A stretch of 64,000 nucleotides of DNA from an uncultured Bacteroidaceae bacterium (GCA_934293005.1 CAKQYA010000009.1:28087-92086); one strand, 5' to 3'. Positions 15,258 through 25,613 are shown, counted from the stretch's first letter. The notes: generated by a model not told the origin, from the letters alone. Numbers and translations are program-made.

Positions 15258-16430
15258 CTATTTCTTCAACATATATTTCACAGCAGCCATCACGCCATCC
15301 ATTTGGGCAAGTCCCATCATGCGGCCATGAAATGAATAGCCAGCGTTGTAGCCCTTGTCCTCATCACCAAGCATGGTGCGGCCATGATCCACACGCATAG
15401 GCAGACCTGGGTTCTGCTCTTCAAAAATCTTAACCACCTCAATGAGATTGGCTCTACCTCCAAGATGATCAGCCTCTATGAAGTCGCCATTCTCAAAAAC
15501 ATTAGTGGAACGCAGATGCACAAAGTGGGTACGTTTAGCATATTTGCGCGCCAAAGCTGGGACATCATTCTGAGCGCCAGCCGACAGGCTGCCACAACAG
15601 AAGGTGAGACCATTATGCGGATTGTCCACTGCATTGAGGAACCATTCGATGTCGGCATCACATGTGACCACACGCGGCAGACCCAGCAACTGCATTGGAG
15701 GATCGTCAGGATGCACGCACATGTTCATGTCATACTCATCACATGTCGGCATTATCTGCTCAAGAAAATACTTCCAGTTTGCTCTGAGCCCGTCGGGCGT
15801 GATGCCATCATAAAGAGCCAGCAGTTTGCGGAATAGAGCCACAGGCTGCTTGTCCTCCTCTGTGATGTTGCCATTGACAAAACCCTGGGTCTTCACAATG
15901 ATGGTGTCGACCAATGCGGCATCAGCCTCTGGAGTCATGGTCTTAGCCATTTCGTCAGCCTTGGCATTCTCTTCTTCTGTATAGTCTTTCTCTGCGCCAT
16001 CGCGCTTAAGGATGTAACGGTCAAAGTAGACAAACTTAACCTTATTGAAATAAAGGCTTGTGCTGCCATCAGCCCAAGGATGGTCAAGCTCAGTGCGGGC
16101 CCAGTCGAGCACAGGCATGAAATTGTAGCAGATGCAGTGTATGCCGCACTTGCCGAGATTGGCAAGGCTCACCTTGTAGTTCTCAATCAACTGGTCGCGC
16201 TCAGGCCCGCCATATTTGATGGCCTCGCATACAGGCAGACTCTCCACCACCGACCATTTCAAGCCAGCAGCTTCTATATAGTTTTTCATATCCATGATGG
16301 CATCAACGGTCCAGATGTCACCGTTTTTCACATCATGCAAGGCTGTGACAATGCCTTCCACTCCAATCTGTCTCAGCATCTGAAGGGTTATCTTATCCTT
16401 CTTGCCAAACCATCTCCAAGTTTTTTCCAT
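15258..16430 (-). CDS. uxuA: Mannonate dehydratase
   Basis: 390 residues, standard UxuA length. It removes water from D-mannonate to give 2-keto-3-deoxygluconate in glucuronate breakdown, in the cytoplasm. The family pattern is recognisable in the N-terminus RWFGKKDKITLQMLRQ, in the CVHPDDPP motif, in FCCGSLSAG and in the metal-binding RVDHGRTM segment near the C-terminus. With the SDR downstream it forms the glucuronate branch that would handle uronic acids released from glucuronoxylan. The start at 16430 is preceded by a weak TTACTTTG box. Confidence 0.95.
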   Translation of the reverse strand: MEKTWRWFGKKDKITLQMLRQIGVEGIVTALHDVKNGDIWTVDAIMDMKNYIEAAGLKWSVVESLPVCEAIKYGGPERDQLIENYKVSLANLGKCGIHCICYNFMPVLDWARTELDHPWADGSTSLYFNKVKFVYFDRYILKRDGAEKDYTEEENAKADEMAKTMTPEADAALVDTIIVKTQGFVNGNITEEDKQPVALFRKLLALYDGITPDGLRANWKYFLEQIMPTCDEYDMNMCVHPDDPPMQLLGLPRVVTCDADIEWFLNAVDNPHNGLTFCCGSLSAGAQNDVPALARKYAKRTHFVHLRSTNVFENGDFIEADHLGGRANLIEVVKIFEEQNPGLPMRVDHGRTMLGDEDKGYNAGYSFHGRMMGLAQMDGVMAAVKYMLKK

Positions 16431-16632
16431 ATAAGTATATAAATATTAGTTCTAATTGTCAAATGCGCGACATGGCCAATGACGGTGAAAATATTACCAT
16501 TGAGCCATTTTCACATACAAAGTAAGACTATATTCACGACATACACAAGTTTTTTTGTTCCATTTTATACATTATACGTTACCATCCTCTGATTTTCTTT
16601 ACTTTATCCTTTCTTTTAAAAAAATTATTTCA

Positions 16633-16640
16633 TATCTTTG
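16633..16640 (+). promoter_or_regulatory. Promoter -7 box (TATCTTTG) of the MaoC-like gene
   Basis: Plus strand, 73 nt upstream of the ATG at 16713, in an AT-rich stretch. Confidence 0.55.
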
Positions 16641-16712
16641 CATTTAATTTAGAAAAAACACACATTTTATTGTTTAATCACAAAGAATACTAATACATAC
16701 TTTTACAGCATA

Positions 16713-17177
16713 ATGGAAAAACTCATCATCAATTCTTATGAAGAGTTCGCCTCACACCTTGGCGAACAAATCGGCACAAGCGAATGGCTTGAAGTGTCAC
16801 AAGAGCGCATCAACCTCTTTGCCGACGCCACCCTCGACCACCAGTGGATTCACGTGGACACTGATCGCGCCAAGGTGGAAAGCCCATACAAGTCGACCAT
16901 TGCTCATGGCTATCTCACCCTTTCCCTTCTTCCACACCTTTGGCAGGAAATCATCCAGGTGAACAACGTCAAGATGCTTGTCAACTATGGCATGGACCAG
17001 ATGAGATTTGGCCAGCCTGTGCTCTCCGGACAACGTGTGCGCCTGTCTGCAAGCCTTCACGACATATCCAACATACGCGGCATATGCAAGGCGCAGATAA
17101 AGTTCAAGCTGGAGATAGAAGGACAGAAGAAACAGGCTCTCGAAGGCTTGGCCACATTCCTCTATTACTTCAAATAA
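16713..17177 (+). CDS. MaoC-like (R)-hydratase domain protein, NodN type
   Basis: 154 residues, single hotdog fold with the hydratase signature FADATLDHQWIHVD (36-49), where Asp42 and His47 correspond to the catalytic Asp/His pair of (R)-specific enoyl-CoA hydratases; STIAHGYLTLSLLP follows as in NodN-like members. It would hydrate an enoyl thioester in the cytoplasm; substrate unknown. Stands alone, facing the LuxR gene, with a shared hairpin terminator between them. Confidence 0.8.
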   Translation: MEKLIINSYEEFASHLGEQIGTSEWLEVSQERINLFADATLDHQWIHVDTDRAKVESPYKSTIAHGYLTLSLLPHLWQEIIQVNNVKMLVNYGMDQMRFGQPVLSGQRVRLSASLHDISNIRGICKAQIKFKLEIEGQKKQALEGLATFLYYFK

Positions 17178-17306
17178 TGAAGAGAGAAGGCAAGCGTAGG
17201 TCCAAAACCATCTCATAAACTCCAAGCCACATCGAGCACTCACCCAACAGTCAAGACAATCAATCGGACCATTCAGAATATTTTCCGACACTAACACATA
17301 AAGCAG

Positions 17307-17346
17307 CGACAGCCATGGCAACATCCGTTGCCATGGCTGTCGTTTT
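17307..17346 (+). terminator. Rho-independent terminator of the MaoC-like gene
   Basis: CGACAGCCATGGCAAC and its exact complement form a 16-bp stem with a 4-nt loop, followed by TTTT. It lies 12 nt past the stop of the convergent LuxR gene and could stop that transcript too, but the T-tract favours the plus strand. Confidence 0.85.
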
Positions 17347-17357
17347 ATGTTCACGCA

Positions 17358-18005
17358 CTATATGTCCCCAACCTCCACAAAGCCGTTCATCACAGCATAT
17401 ATGATGACATCGGCCAAAGAACGAGCATGCAGTTTCTCCATTATGTTGCGGCGATGCGTGATAACCGTAGTGACGCTAATGTTGAGTCTGTCTGCTATTT
17501 CTTTATTTATGAATCCTTTGGCAAGGAGCACCACCACCTCCGCCTCACGAGGCGAGAGCTGTGCGTCATGTCTGCCGCCATCCATGCCATGCACCACACC
17601 TGCGCGCTCATTCACATGATGGCATGCACAGACGCCACCACGCTCATTTCCCTGCCGACCTTCAAGCCGCTCGCCATGTCCCATTCTGTGAGTGGCAAGA
17701 ATCGACTTCACCAGACTCCTTTCTGGCTGACACACATTGAGTGTTGGCACACCCGCCACCTGCATGTCGCCATTGACAAGCACAATGGGCCTCTTTCCAT
17801 TCTCCTTGAAAAACGAGGCATACTCGAAATAGATGCGCGATGACACAAAATAATGCACAAAATCATCTGTGGCAGATTGCCTCAGTGCATCGAACGAGAT
17901 GAACACCTGCACATCTGCCACCGGAATGATATCGGTCAGAATGCGCTGCAGTCCCATGGCTGCAAGCACGTTATGGTCTATAACAGCTATCTTTATTTCA
18001 CGCAT
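17358..18005 (-). CDS. LuxR-type response regulator with degenerate receiver
   Basis: 215 residues. The N-terminal part (IKIAVIDHNVLAAMGLQRIL) resembles a receiver but lacks a clear phospho-acceptor Asp region; the central part is unusually rich in Gly, His and Arg (about 107-145). The C-terminal 65 residues are a textbook LuxR/FixJ helix-turn-helix, with LSPREAEVVVLLAKGFINKE and RLNISVTTVITHRRNIMEKL. It follows the HTCS gene by 60 nt in the same direction and is likely cotranscribed. What it responds to cannot be read from the sequence; a signal other than phosphorylation is likely. Confidence 0.8.
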   Translation of the reverse strand: MREIKIAVIDHNVLAAMGLQRILTDIIPVADVQVFISFDALRQSATDDFVHYFVSSRIYFEYASFFKENGKRPIVLVNGDMQVAGVPTLNVCQPERSLVKSILATHRMGHGERLEGRQGNERGGVCACHHVNERAGVVHGMDGGRHDAQLSPREAEVVVLLAKGFINKEIADRLNISVTTVITHRRNIMEKLHARSLADVIIYAVMNGFVEVGDI

Positions 18006-18065
18006 ACGCTTATTTGATTGTGTCGCAAGTGAGCGTCATGTGCATCAGGCGACAGCCCCACTGTC

Positions 18066-21000
18066 TCATTGCAGCAGTTTATCCAGCAAGTCGTCATCAG
18101 CAGTCTCCTTGTAGTATGCCATAAACTCTCTCGGCGACATGTTGAAGTATTCACGGAACGAAGCAGCGAAGTAACTTGGGCTGCTGAAGCCAACACTATA
18201 CATCACCTCACTGATGTTGCTGTTGTTGTGCGCCAGCATGTATGCCGCGCATTTAAGCCTGTACGATTTGATGAAAGCATTTGGCGTGATGCCGCATTCA
18301 TCTTTCATCTTCCTGCTCAGCTGACTCTTGGACATGCCTACATCATCGGCCAGCCTTATCACAGAATATTCGCTATCACCAAGATGCTTCTTCACACAAG
18401 CGTTGACGCGTTCCATAAAGTTGACAGTCTGCGTCCCATTGGACACGCCCTCCACTGCTGCTCCTATATCCATCCTGCGCATCCGCTTGCGCGCTTCCTC
18501 TCGTGCCTTAAGCACATGAGCTATGGCTGAACGAAGGATGCGTATGCCCACAGGTTTCTCTAAATAATAATCCACTTGTATATTAAGGCTGTGCAACTGC
18601 AACGACTCACTGCCCTCACCCGTGAGCATGATGACAGGAATGTCGTCGCACTGCGGGTTTGACTTGATGCGTTGGCACAGTTCGATGCCATTGCCATCTG
18701 CCATCTTATAGTCGGTCACCACCACATCAGGTTTCTTCTCCACTAATTGCGACCATGCCTGGTTGCCAGAGAATGCCACAAGCACATTGCAGTCGCTTTC
18801 AAGTTGCGATTTGACATATTCAACCACATCCTTGTCATCATCCACAACGAGCACCGTAGTTTTGCCGTCCGCACTGTCAAGTTCGACATTGCAGAATGGG
18901 AACGTGAGACGAAACTCCACGCCATCTGGCTCGATGTTGCTGACCTCTATCTTGCCATGATGCAACTTGACCAACTCATAAGCAAGATTGAGTCCGATGC
19001 CCGAGCCAGAGGCATTGTTACCAGCAGAGCCACGGTAGAAACGTTCGTACAAGTGCTTCATGTCTTCTTCATCAAAACGAGAGCCTGAGTTGTAGAATGA
19101 GAGCATCACATTGCCTCCCACAACAGCACTGCGCGCAATGACCTTTCCTCCATCAGGAGTGAACTTGAACGCATTGGACAAGATATTGTTGATGATTTTG
19201 TCAAAATGCCTGTCATCGAAAAACATGTGAAGCTCTGGCTCCTGGTGCTCCACAACAAATGAGATGTTTTTCACGGCAGCCACTCCTTTAAAGCGTTCAA
19301 ACACACGATCAGCATATTCAACATAGTCGTGTTCTTCCAGCTTAAGGCTGAACTGTCCCGAATCGATGTTCTGTATGTCTGTGATTTGCTTCACTATGTC
19401 AAGAAGTTTCTGACAGTTTCTCTGCATGATAGCATACAGTTCGAGCTTCTTCTCTTCCTTCTCCTCTTCTGCCAGCCCCTTCAGCGGCGCCTGTATCATC
19501 ATCAGAGGCGACTTCAGTTCATGAGAGAAGCTGGTGAACATCCTCAGTTTGGCATCTCTCATGTCCTTGGCTTTCTTAGCTTCTTCTATCTCACGCTTCT
19601 GCGCCCTGCGCTCTTTGACCATGCGGTAAAATGCAATGGCCACAAGAACCACAACAAGGAGATACGCCATCACTGCCCACACACTGGCATACCACGGAGC
19701 ATCCACTATGACCTTCATGGTTTTCACAATAGCCTTGTCGGGATAATCTTCATAATAAGCCCTCACCTTAAGCGTGTATTCTCCCGAATGGAGCGAGGCA
19801 TACGATGCCTGTGCCATCTTCACGTCTGAATGCCAGTGGCTGTCATATCCCTCAAGCATATAGTCATAATGTATGCGGTCTGGATCAGACACATCGGGCG
19901 AGCAGAACGAGATGCTGAACGAATTGCTGGAAGCATCGAGGTGTATCCTTGTGGCATACATCACCGCCGCATCAAGCACATCGCTTTCTGGCGAGAAGTC
20001 AACATCATCAGCACCTATCTGAAGGCGGGTGAAGAACAACTGCCCTATGTCCGACTTGCGCTGCTGTATATCTGCAGGCTCAAAACAGAGTATGCCATTA
20101 TCACCGCCAAACATCACCTTGCCATCTGGCGACAGCACAGAAGCCGAACGATGGAACTCCCCCATGAAATATCCTGAGAACGATTCATAGTTTCTCACCT
20201 CATACGTTGTGGCATCAATGCTGGCCACACCCCTCATCGTTGCCACCCACACATGGTTGCCAGCCACCACAAGACTTCTCACATCATTGCTGCGCAATCC
20301 ATTGCTGGCGTCCACAACAGTGGTCTCGCCTGTCTTCATGTCATAGAAGAACACGCCTTCGCTTCCAGCCAGCACTATCATGTCGCCCATCTGCTTCACA
20401 TCAACCATCTCGAAGAATTCCTGGCCTTTATATTTGAATGCACCCTCACGCCGTGCTGCAGCATTGTGATAAGTCACTCTGTTGCATCCGCAGGTCCACA
20501 GCGTCCCATCCGAAGCCATGAAACTCTTCACAAGCCAGTGATTGACGAGTGTCTTGTAGTGGTAGGCCGTGACAGTTCTTGATGACGCATCAATCTTGAA
20601 TATGCCCTTGCCATTGGTAGATGCATATATGACATCGTGAACATCATCGTAACAAAGATGCATCACCATCTCGTTGGCAAGCGGTGCCAGCCACGCTCCA
20701 TCGCCCAATGTCCAGACTCCGTTGGAAAACATCTGCACACCGCCGCCATAAGTGCCGCACCACACGGTGCCATGCTTATCTACAAGCACAGACTGCACAA
20801 GACTGGAGCGCAGGCCATCATTATATCTGATGGAGCCTTCGTTAGACACTCGAAACATACCACCGCCATCAGTGCCTGTCCAACAAGAGCCATCTGCGGC
20901 AAAAGACATGGATGTGACACACGACACATTAGACGCGTCGTCTGAAGGCGTCACTGTCAGATGCTTGAACATGCCATTGCGCATAGGCACGACAAGCACA

Positions 21001-22016
21001 CCTTTCTGCATGATTTCCACTATGAGATTGCCGTCAGCATCTTCCACGAGGTCTGCAACCTTGGCATATGCCATATTGACGGGTGAAGCCGCATTCTGAT
21101 ATAGGTGCATGGTGTCATCCTTGGGATTGAGCACCCATATGCCATAACTGTCGGTGCCAACATACAATCTGCCGCCACGCTTCTTGGCAAGTGTCTTCAC
21201 CGAACAATGCAAGCCCTTGACCACATAAACCCTGTTGCTTTTCCTGTCGTAAGCCAACAGGCCCTTAGACAAGGCGAAGTACATTTTGCCGCCGCATTCC
21301 TGCATGTCATGCACCGTAGCTGTGGCAAGCATTGCAGCTGCCTCATCCGACACTTCAAGACTCACATGCCGCATCTTAACAAGGTCGGCACAAGCCAGTT
21401 TCTTGTCTATGGTGCTTGCCCACAGCATCTTATGGCTGTCAATGGCGGAACACAGAATGAACGATGAGCCAACAGCCTTAATGATAGCCTGCGAGGCCAC
21501 ATTGTCGACAGCACGCTTCTCCACATCATAGACATAACTGCTGAAGCCATCTGTGGTCACCAAGACCTGCCCCTGCTTGATATAATCGCAAACATTGTTG
21601 ACGGAGTAGCCATGAGACAGGTTCTCATCATTGTTGAGCACCACACGCTCAAACTTATTGTAACGGGCGTCGAGCATGAACAATCCATCGTTTGTATACA
21701 CAAGATACTTCTCATCGCTACATTCCTTCATGCCATTGCAGATGCTGAACAATGGCTTGCCTGTGGCTTTATCCACATTGGGCAGGTCGTGAAAGCTTGC
21801 TCCGTCAAAGCGCGTCAGCATCCTTGTTCCTGTCATCCACACAATGCCTTTAGAATCTATGTAGATACTCTTGAAATTGGATGTGGTCAGTCCGTGCTGC
21901 ACTGTGAAAAGACGTGGGTTTTGAGCGAACCCCACGGCAAATGCGCACACACATACCATCAAAACTGCTGCCAATCGGTGCAGTGCAGCACACATATTTA
22001 TATATGATTCTTTCAT
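18066..22016 (-). CDS. Hybrid two-component system sensor/regulator (HTCS)
   Basis: About 1316 residues from the ATG at 22016, which begins a signal-peptide-like stretch; an earlier in-frame ATG at 22076 would lie at or upstream of the start point set by the TAACTTTG box at 22081-22088. Order: periplasmic two-component propeller repeats (about 30-680), Y_Y_Y domain, one membrane span (about 773-795), histidine kinase with His832 in FSHELKSPL and the GSGIGL nucleotide motif, receiver with Asp1102 in VVTDYKM, and a C-terminal AraC helix-turn-helix pair. HTCS proteins sense oligosaccharides in the periplasm and switch on polysaccharide loci; in Prevotella a homologue controls xylan genes. The nearby GH8, GH51 and uxuA make a xylan ligand likely. 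Confidence 0.92.
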   Translation of the reverse strand: MKESYINMCAALHRLAAVLMVCVCAFAVGFAQNPRLFTVQHGLTTSNFKSIYIDSKGIVWMTGTRMLTRFDGASFHDLPNVDKATGKPLFSICNGMKECSDEKYLVYTNDGLFMLDARYNKFERVVLNNDENLSHGYSVNNVCDYIKQGQVLVTTDGFSSYVYDVEKRAVDNVASQAIIKAVGSSFILCSAIDSHKMLWASTIDKKLACADLVKMRHVSLEVSDEAAAMLATATVHDMQECGGKMYFALSKGLLAYDRKSNRVYVVKGLHCSVKTLAKKRGGRLYVGTDSYGIWVLNPKDDTMHLYQNAASPVNMAYAKVADLVEDADGNLIVEIMQKGVLVVPMRNGMFKHLTVTPSDDASNVSCVTSMSFAADGSCWTGTDGGGMFRVSNEGSIRYNDGLRSSLVQSVLVDKHGTVWCGTYGGGVQMFSNGVWTLGDGAWLAPLANEMVMHLCYDDVHDVIYASTNGKGIFKIDASSRTVTAYHYKTLVNHWLVKSFMASDGTLWTCGCNRVTYHNAAARREGAFKYKGQEFFEMVDVKQMGDMIVLAGSEGVFFYDMKTGETTVVDASNGLRSNDVRSLVVAGNHVWVATMRGVASIDATTYEVRNYESFSGYFMGEFHRSASVLSPDGKVMFGGDNGILCFEPADIQQRKSDIGQLFFTRLQIGADDVDFSPESDVLDAAVMYATRIHLDASSNSFSISFCSPDVSDPDRIHYDYMLEGYDSHWHSDVKMAQASYASLHSGEYTLKVRAYYEDYPDKAIVKTMKVIVDAPWYASVWAVMAYLLVVVLVAIAFYRMVKERRAQKREIEEAKKAKDMRDAKLRMFTSFSHELKSPLMMIQAPLKGLAEEEKEEKKLELYAIMQRNCQKLLDIVKQITDIQNIDSGQFSLKLEEHDYVEYADRVFERFKGVAAVKNISFVVEHQEPELHMFFDDRHFDKIINNILSNAFKFTPDGGKVIARSAVVGGNVMLSFYNSGSRFDEEDMKHLYERFYRGSAGNNASGSGIGLNLAYELVKLHHGKIEVSNIEPDGVEFRLTFPFCNVELDSADGKTTVLVVDDDKDVVEYVKSQLESDCNVLVAFSGNQAWSQLVEKKPDVVVTDYKMADGNGIELCQRIKSNPQCDDIPVIMLTGEGSESLQLHSLNIQVDYYLEKPVGIRILRSAIAHVLKAREEARKRMRRMDIGAAVEGVSNGTQTVNFMERVNACVKKHLGDSEYSVIRLADDVGMSKSQLSRKMKDECGITPNAFIKSYRLKCAAYMLAHNNSNISEVMYSVGFSSPSYFAASFREYFNMSPREFMAYYKETADDDLLDKLLQ

Positions 22017-22080
22017 ATAGTTCACGCTTAAATACCTCTCGGAATAGAGTTGATTAGATGTCATTATATATTTCAAGGCA

Positions 22081-22088
22081 CAAAGTTA
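22081..22088 (-). promoter_or_regulatory. Promoter -7 box (TAACTTTG) of the HTCS operon
   Basis: Minus strand; it argues against the most upstream in-frame ATG (22076) being the start. Confidence 0.6.
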
Positions 22089-22202
22089 ATGAAAAAAACA
22101 CGAACTGGGAAAAGAAATGCGAGGAAAATCCAGCAAAAACAAAAGGTGCAGAACCCCTGCGAGTTCTGCACCTTCATATTATTTTGTCAGTATGCCAAGC
22201 TA

Positions 22203-25200
22203 TCACTTGATGCTGAAACCAGCAACAGAAATCTTCTTGCCATCCTTAACGATATAAACCTTACCGTTCTCAACATACTTGCCATTAGCAGCCTTGGCAG
22301 CGCCAACAGCGTCGATGCCTGTAGTCACCTCAGGAGCCTCTATGCCCTTGATTGTGCAGAATGTCCAGTAAGCTGGCTCCTCATACTTTGCAGAACTTGC
22401 ATCGTTGAGGTAAAGACCTGTGCCGACGTTCTTAAGAGTGAAGCCCTTGCCGTCAACATACTCAATCTCCCATACTGCGCCATTCTCAATGTCCTGGCCG
22501 TTCTGATTATTCAGACCAAGGATGAACGAGCACCAGCCATCAGCTGGCTGCGAGTTCAGGTAACCTTGGTTACCCCAGATAGTGTACTCAACACCAGCAG
22601 GAGTCATGAGGCGGAGCAAGTTGCCCTCAACGCCTGCGGCCTTGTCTATCTTGAAGTAGTAGCCTGAGTTGGTCTCAACAAACGCATTGGCAGGAACATC
22701 ATAAGCGAGGTTCTGATCCTTAGAGCCATAGAGCACCTTGCCTGTCTCCTTGTTGACAAGGGCGAATGCCTTGTTGTAGAGCGACTCAACGCTTGTGAAC
22801 TCCTCTGCGATGAAGTCTTCCTGTTCCTTGACGAATGTAGCGATTACTGTGACAGGAGCAGCAGGCATAGTGAACTTATAGCCGTCGATATCGACAACCT
22901 CAACTTCTTCTTCACCATTCATCACCACGATGCTTTCAAGCTTGCAGCCTTCAGCAGGAGCGACTGTGATAGATACCAATGCGCCTTCAGCAGCCTCTGC
23001 AACATCTGTAGCTACTGTGCCGTTCTCTGTTTCTGCAATTTTGATGGCATAAGTCTCAGCAGGTGCAGCCTCTGCAGTGGTGAACTCAACATCAAACTTG
23101 CTTTCGCCTTCATACTTCTTCTCAGCAGCTGTAACGAAGTCGTCAAGCTTTGTGTCAAAATAAGAAACGATGATAGACTTGACTGTGAGCACATACTTCT
23201 TGCCAGCCTCTGCTGGGATGTAGAATTCCTGCGACTCAACATTGCTCTTGAGATCCACAAACTCATATTCAGATGGATCAGGCTCAATGCCACGAGCCTC
23301 TCCAGACTCTTCACCGCCTGGCACCTCAGCCCCGTCAGCCTCAGCAATAGAATAGAAGAGCTGAACCTGCGCATCGGAAGCGATAGACTCGTCAACCTTG
23401 ATCATGCCATTGAGTGTAGCAGTGATGAAGTCATCCTCAACCTCGGCATTCTCAGGAATGATGATTTTGATGTCATCAGCGATAGAAGCAAGTTCTGGAG
23501 CCTTGAGAGCGAATGTTGCGCTTACCACAACGTTAGCAGCAGGCATGATGAATGTGTTCTCAGCAGAAACTTCCACGTCTGCCTCGCCATTCTTCACAGA
23601 GATAGCCTCAAGTTCATATCCTTCAGCTGGAGTGGCTGTGATTGTCACTGTGGCGCCTTCCTCTGCCTCTGCAGCATCAACAGCCACTGTGCCGTTCTCG
23701 ATGCCCTCTGCAACAGACACATTGTACTTGGCTATATATTCAGCGATAGACCATACTACATTGCCGTCATCTGATTTCTTGTTGCCGTAGCATGTTGTTC
23801 CGGCTGCCACATCATCCTTATTTGTGCCAAGCAAGCCATTCTTGCCTTGGATGGTATAGCCACCTTCCACAGGCGCGATAGTCCATGCATAAGCATCAGC
23901 AGCAGCCTTGAGAGTCCATGTGTTGCTACCATCATACACTACATACTCTGTGCCATTAGAAAGAGCATAGCCACCATTACCCTGAGCAGCGAATGTGACA
24001 GGTGTGCCAGTGCTTTCCACAGAAATCTTGTCGGAAGTGATGCTCATAACGACAGGAGCATTGCCTTCCGGCACATTGAGAGAAAGAATATACTGCTTGC
24101 CTGCTGCAGGAGCAATGACAGGAGTAGCCTGATATGCTGCTACAGCGTCAGCAAGTGCCTGTCGTGCAGCCACGAGTGTCTCTGCAGTGGCCTCTGCGTT
24201 GTCATTAGCAGCCTGCGCAGCATCTACAGCTTCAGCGAATGTGTTGTAAGCTGTCTCAGGAATGAAGAAGAGCGCATTGCCTACGTTTGCCTTTGCATCG
24301 ACGATAGCCTTAGCTGCCTCTATCTCCTTTGTTAACGCATTCTTTAAGCAGGCTACATTGTCAGCTGTAGTGAGGAGCGTTGGGACACAGATGCTCATCC
24401 ACTGATGTTGTGAAGTAGCCTCGCCTCCTACAGCGAGAGTGATTTCTTCGCCTTCCTCGGCTGTAATCTCAAATGCTATATAACGATATTCAAAGCCACG
24501 GCCTTTGTTGCCGTTTGCGAATGTGTCATTTGAGTCGAAAGAAGCGGCACCTGATGTGTTGATGCCAAGACCGACATCACCATTGGATGGGAATTTGACA
24601 GTTGTCTCATTCATCTTGATGTATGATGAGCATGCGTCTCCAGCAGATGCGCGGCCTGCTGCATAGAGAACATACTTGCCCTTAGGGAGGGTGACCTTGG
24701 TCGTCTTGCTGTTCGTCCAGCTATTCTGTCCCCACTGGTCGCTTGCCTGCTCATAATATGTAGATGTTGCTGTGCCATCCCAATGCTGGCCCTTGTTTGG
24801 TGCCATGCCGCCTTCCCATGCTGCGAAGTCAGGGATGAGCGAAGCTGCATTTGTTGGGTAGTTGCCCACAACATGATTGTACTCAGCCACCTTCACCTCA
24901 TTCACTGCATTGGCAACCTCTGACAGGAGATATGTCTTGCCTTCCCATGCTGAAACGTCAACGCCAAGTGCCTTGGCTGTAGCAATCTCATTTGTCAGAG
25001 GAAGAAGATCTTCTTCATCTGCAGCAGGGTCTGTTTTCTTGAGAGTGCAGAATGTCCAGTAAACTGGCTCATCATACTTAGCAGGAGCATTGTCATTCAA
25101 ATACTTGCCTGTACCCTTGTTGAGAAGAGTGAAGCCCTTACCATCCACATACTGAATGTCAAACACTGCTCCATTCTTAATGTCCTGGCCGTTCTTATCT

Positions 25201-25613
25201 GAAAGACCAAGGATGAACGAGCACGAACCTGTAGCTGTCTGAGAATTCAAGCAGCATCCTTGGTTACCCCAAAGATTGTAGTCTTCACCCGCAGGAGTAA
25301 CGAGACGGAGCAGATAGCAAGATGCTATGCTCTCGTCAGATGCATCTTCAGAAGGAGCTGCCAACTTGAAATAATAACCCGAGTTGGTCTCAACAAAGGC
25401 TTTGGACAGCACGTCATAAGCTAAATTCTGAGCATTGGAGCCAAAGAGAGCCTTGCCCGTTTCTTTGTTGACAATGGCGAAAGCCTTGCCATCCAGAGAC
25501 GCAAGATCTGTGAATTCTTGATCAATGGACACTTCCGGTTCAACAGCAGCCTGCAAAGGCATAGCTAAAACCGCTAAGAGCATCGACAAGAAAAAAGAAG
25601 TAATTTTTCTCAT
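22203..25613 (-). CDS. Large secreted repeat protein with duplicated terminal domains
   Basis: 1136 residues with a signal peptide. Residues about 35-195 and 935-1085 are copies of one domain (shared NKETGK, QNLAYDV, FVETNSGYYFK, LWGNQG/IWGNQG, CSFILGL, YWTFCT). Between them are a CBM-like beta-sandwich (about 235-410), a FIVAR-like helical stretch rich in Ala (about 420-500), a second lectin-like part, and two beta repeats of the VTITATPAEGYELE / VSITVAPAEGCKLE type separated by an Ig-like region. The tail ends in GKYVENGKVYIVKDGKK, a short Lys-rich ending often seen in Prevotella secreted proteins. It probably binds glycans or host matrix at the cell surface (inference). No catalytic motif is visible. 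Confidence 0.75.
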   Translation of the reverse strand: MRKITSFFLSMLLAVLAMPLQAAVEPEVSIDQEFTDLASLDGKAFAIVNKETGKALFGSNAQNLAYDVLSKAFVETNSGYYFKLAAPSEDASDESIASCYLLRLVTPAGEDYNLWGNQGCCLNSQTATGSCSFILGLSDKNGQDIKNGAVFDIQYVDGKGFTLLNKGTGKYLNDNAPAKYDEPVYWTFCTLKKTDPAADEEDLLPLTNEIATAKALGVDVSAWEGKTYLLSEVANAVNEVKVAEYNHVVGNYPTNAASLIPDFAAWEGGMAPNKGQHWDGTATSTYYEQASDQWGQNSWTNSKTTKVTLPKGKYVLYAAGRASAGDACSSYIKMNETTVKFPSNGDVGLGINTSGAASFDSNDTFANGNKGRGFEYRYIAFEITAEEGEEITLAVGGEATSQHQWMSICVPTLLTTADNVACLKNALTKEIEAAKAIVDAKANVGNALFFIPETAYNTFAEAVDAAQAANDNAEATAETLVAARQALADAVAAYQATPVIAPAAGKQYILSLNVPEGNAPVVMSITSDKISVESTGTPVTFAAQGNGGYALSNGTEYVVYDGSNTWTLKAAADAYAWTIAPVEGGYTIQGKNGLLGTNKDDVAAGTTCYGNKKSDDGNVVWSIAEYIAKYNVSVAEGIENGTVAVDAAEAEEGATVTITATPAEGYELEAISVKNGEADVEVSAENTFIMPAANVVVSATFALKAPELASIADDIKIIIPENAEVEDDFITATLNGMIKVDESIASDAQVQLFYSIAEADGAEVPGGEESGEARGIEPDPSEYEFVDLKSNVESQEFYIPAEAGKKYVLTVKSIIVSYFDTKLDDFVTAAEKKYEGESKFDVEFTTAEAAPAETYAIKIAETENGTVATDVAEAAEGALVSITVAPAEGCKLESIVVMNGEEEVEVVDIDGYKFTMPAAPVTVIATFVKEQEDFIAEEFTSVESLYNKAFALVNKETGKVLYGSKDQNLAYDVPANAFVETNSGYYFKIDKAAGVEGNLLRLMTPAGVEYTIWGNQGYLNSQPADGWCSFILGLNNQNGQDIENGAVWEIEYVDGKGFTLKNVGTGLYLNDASSAKYEEPAYWTFCTIKGIEAPEVTTGIDAVGAAKAANGKYVENGKVYIVKDGKKISVAGFSIK

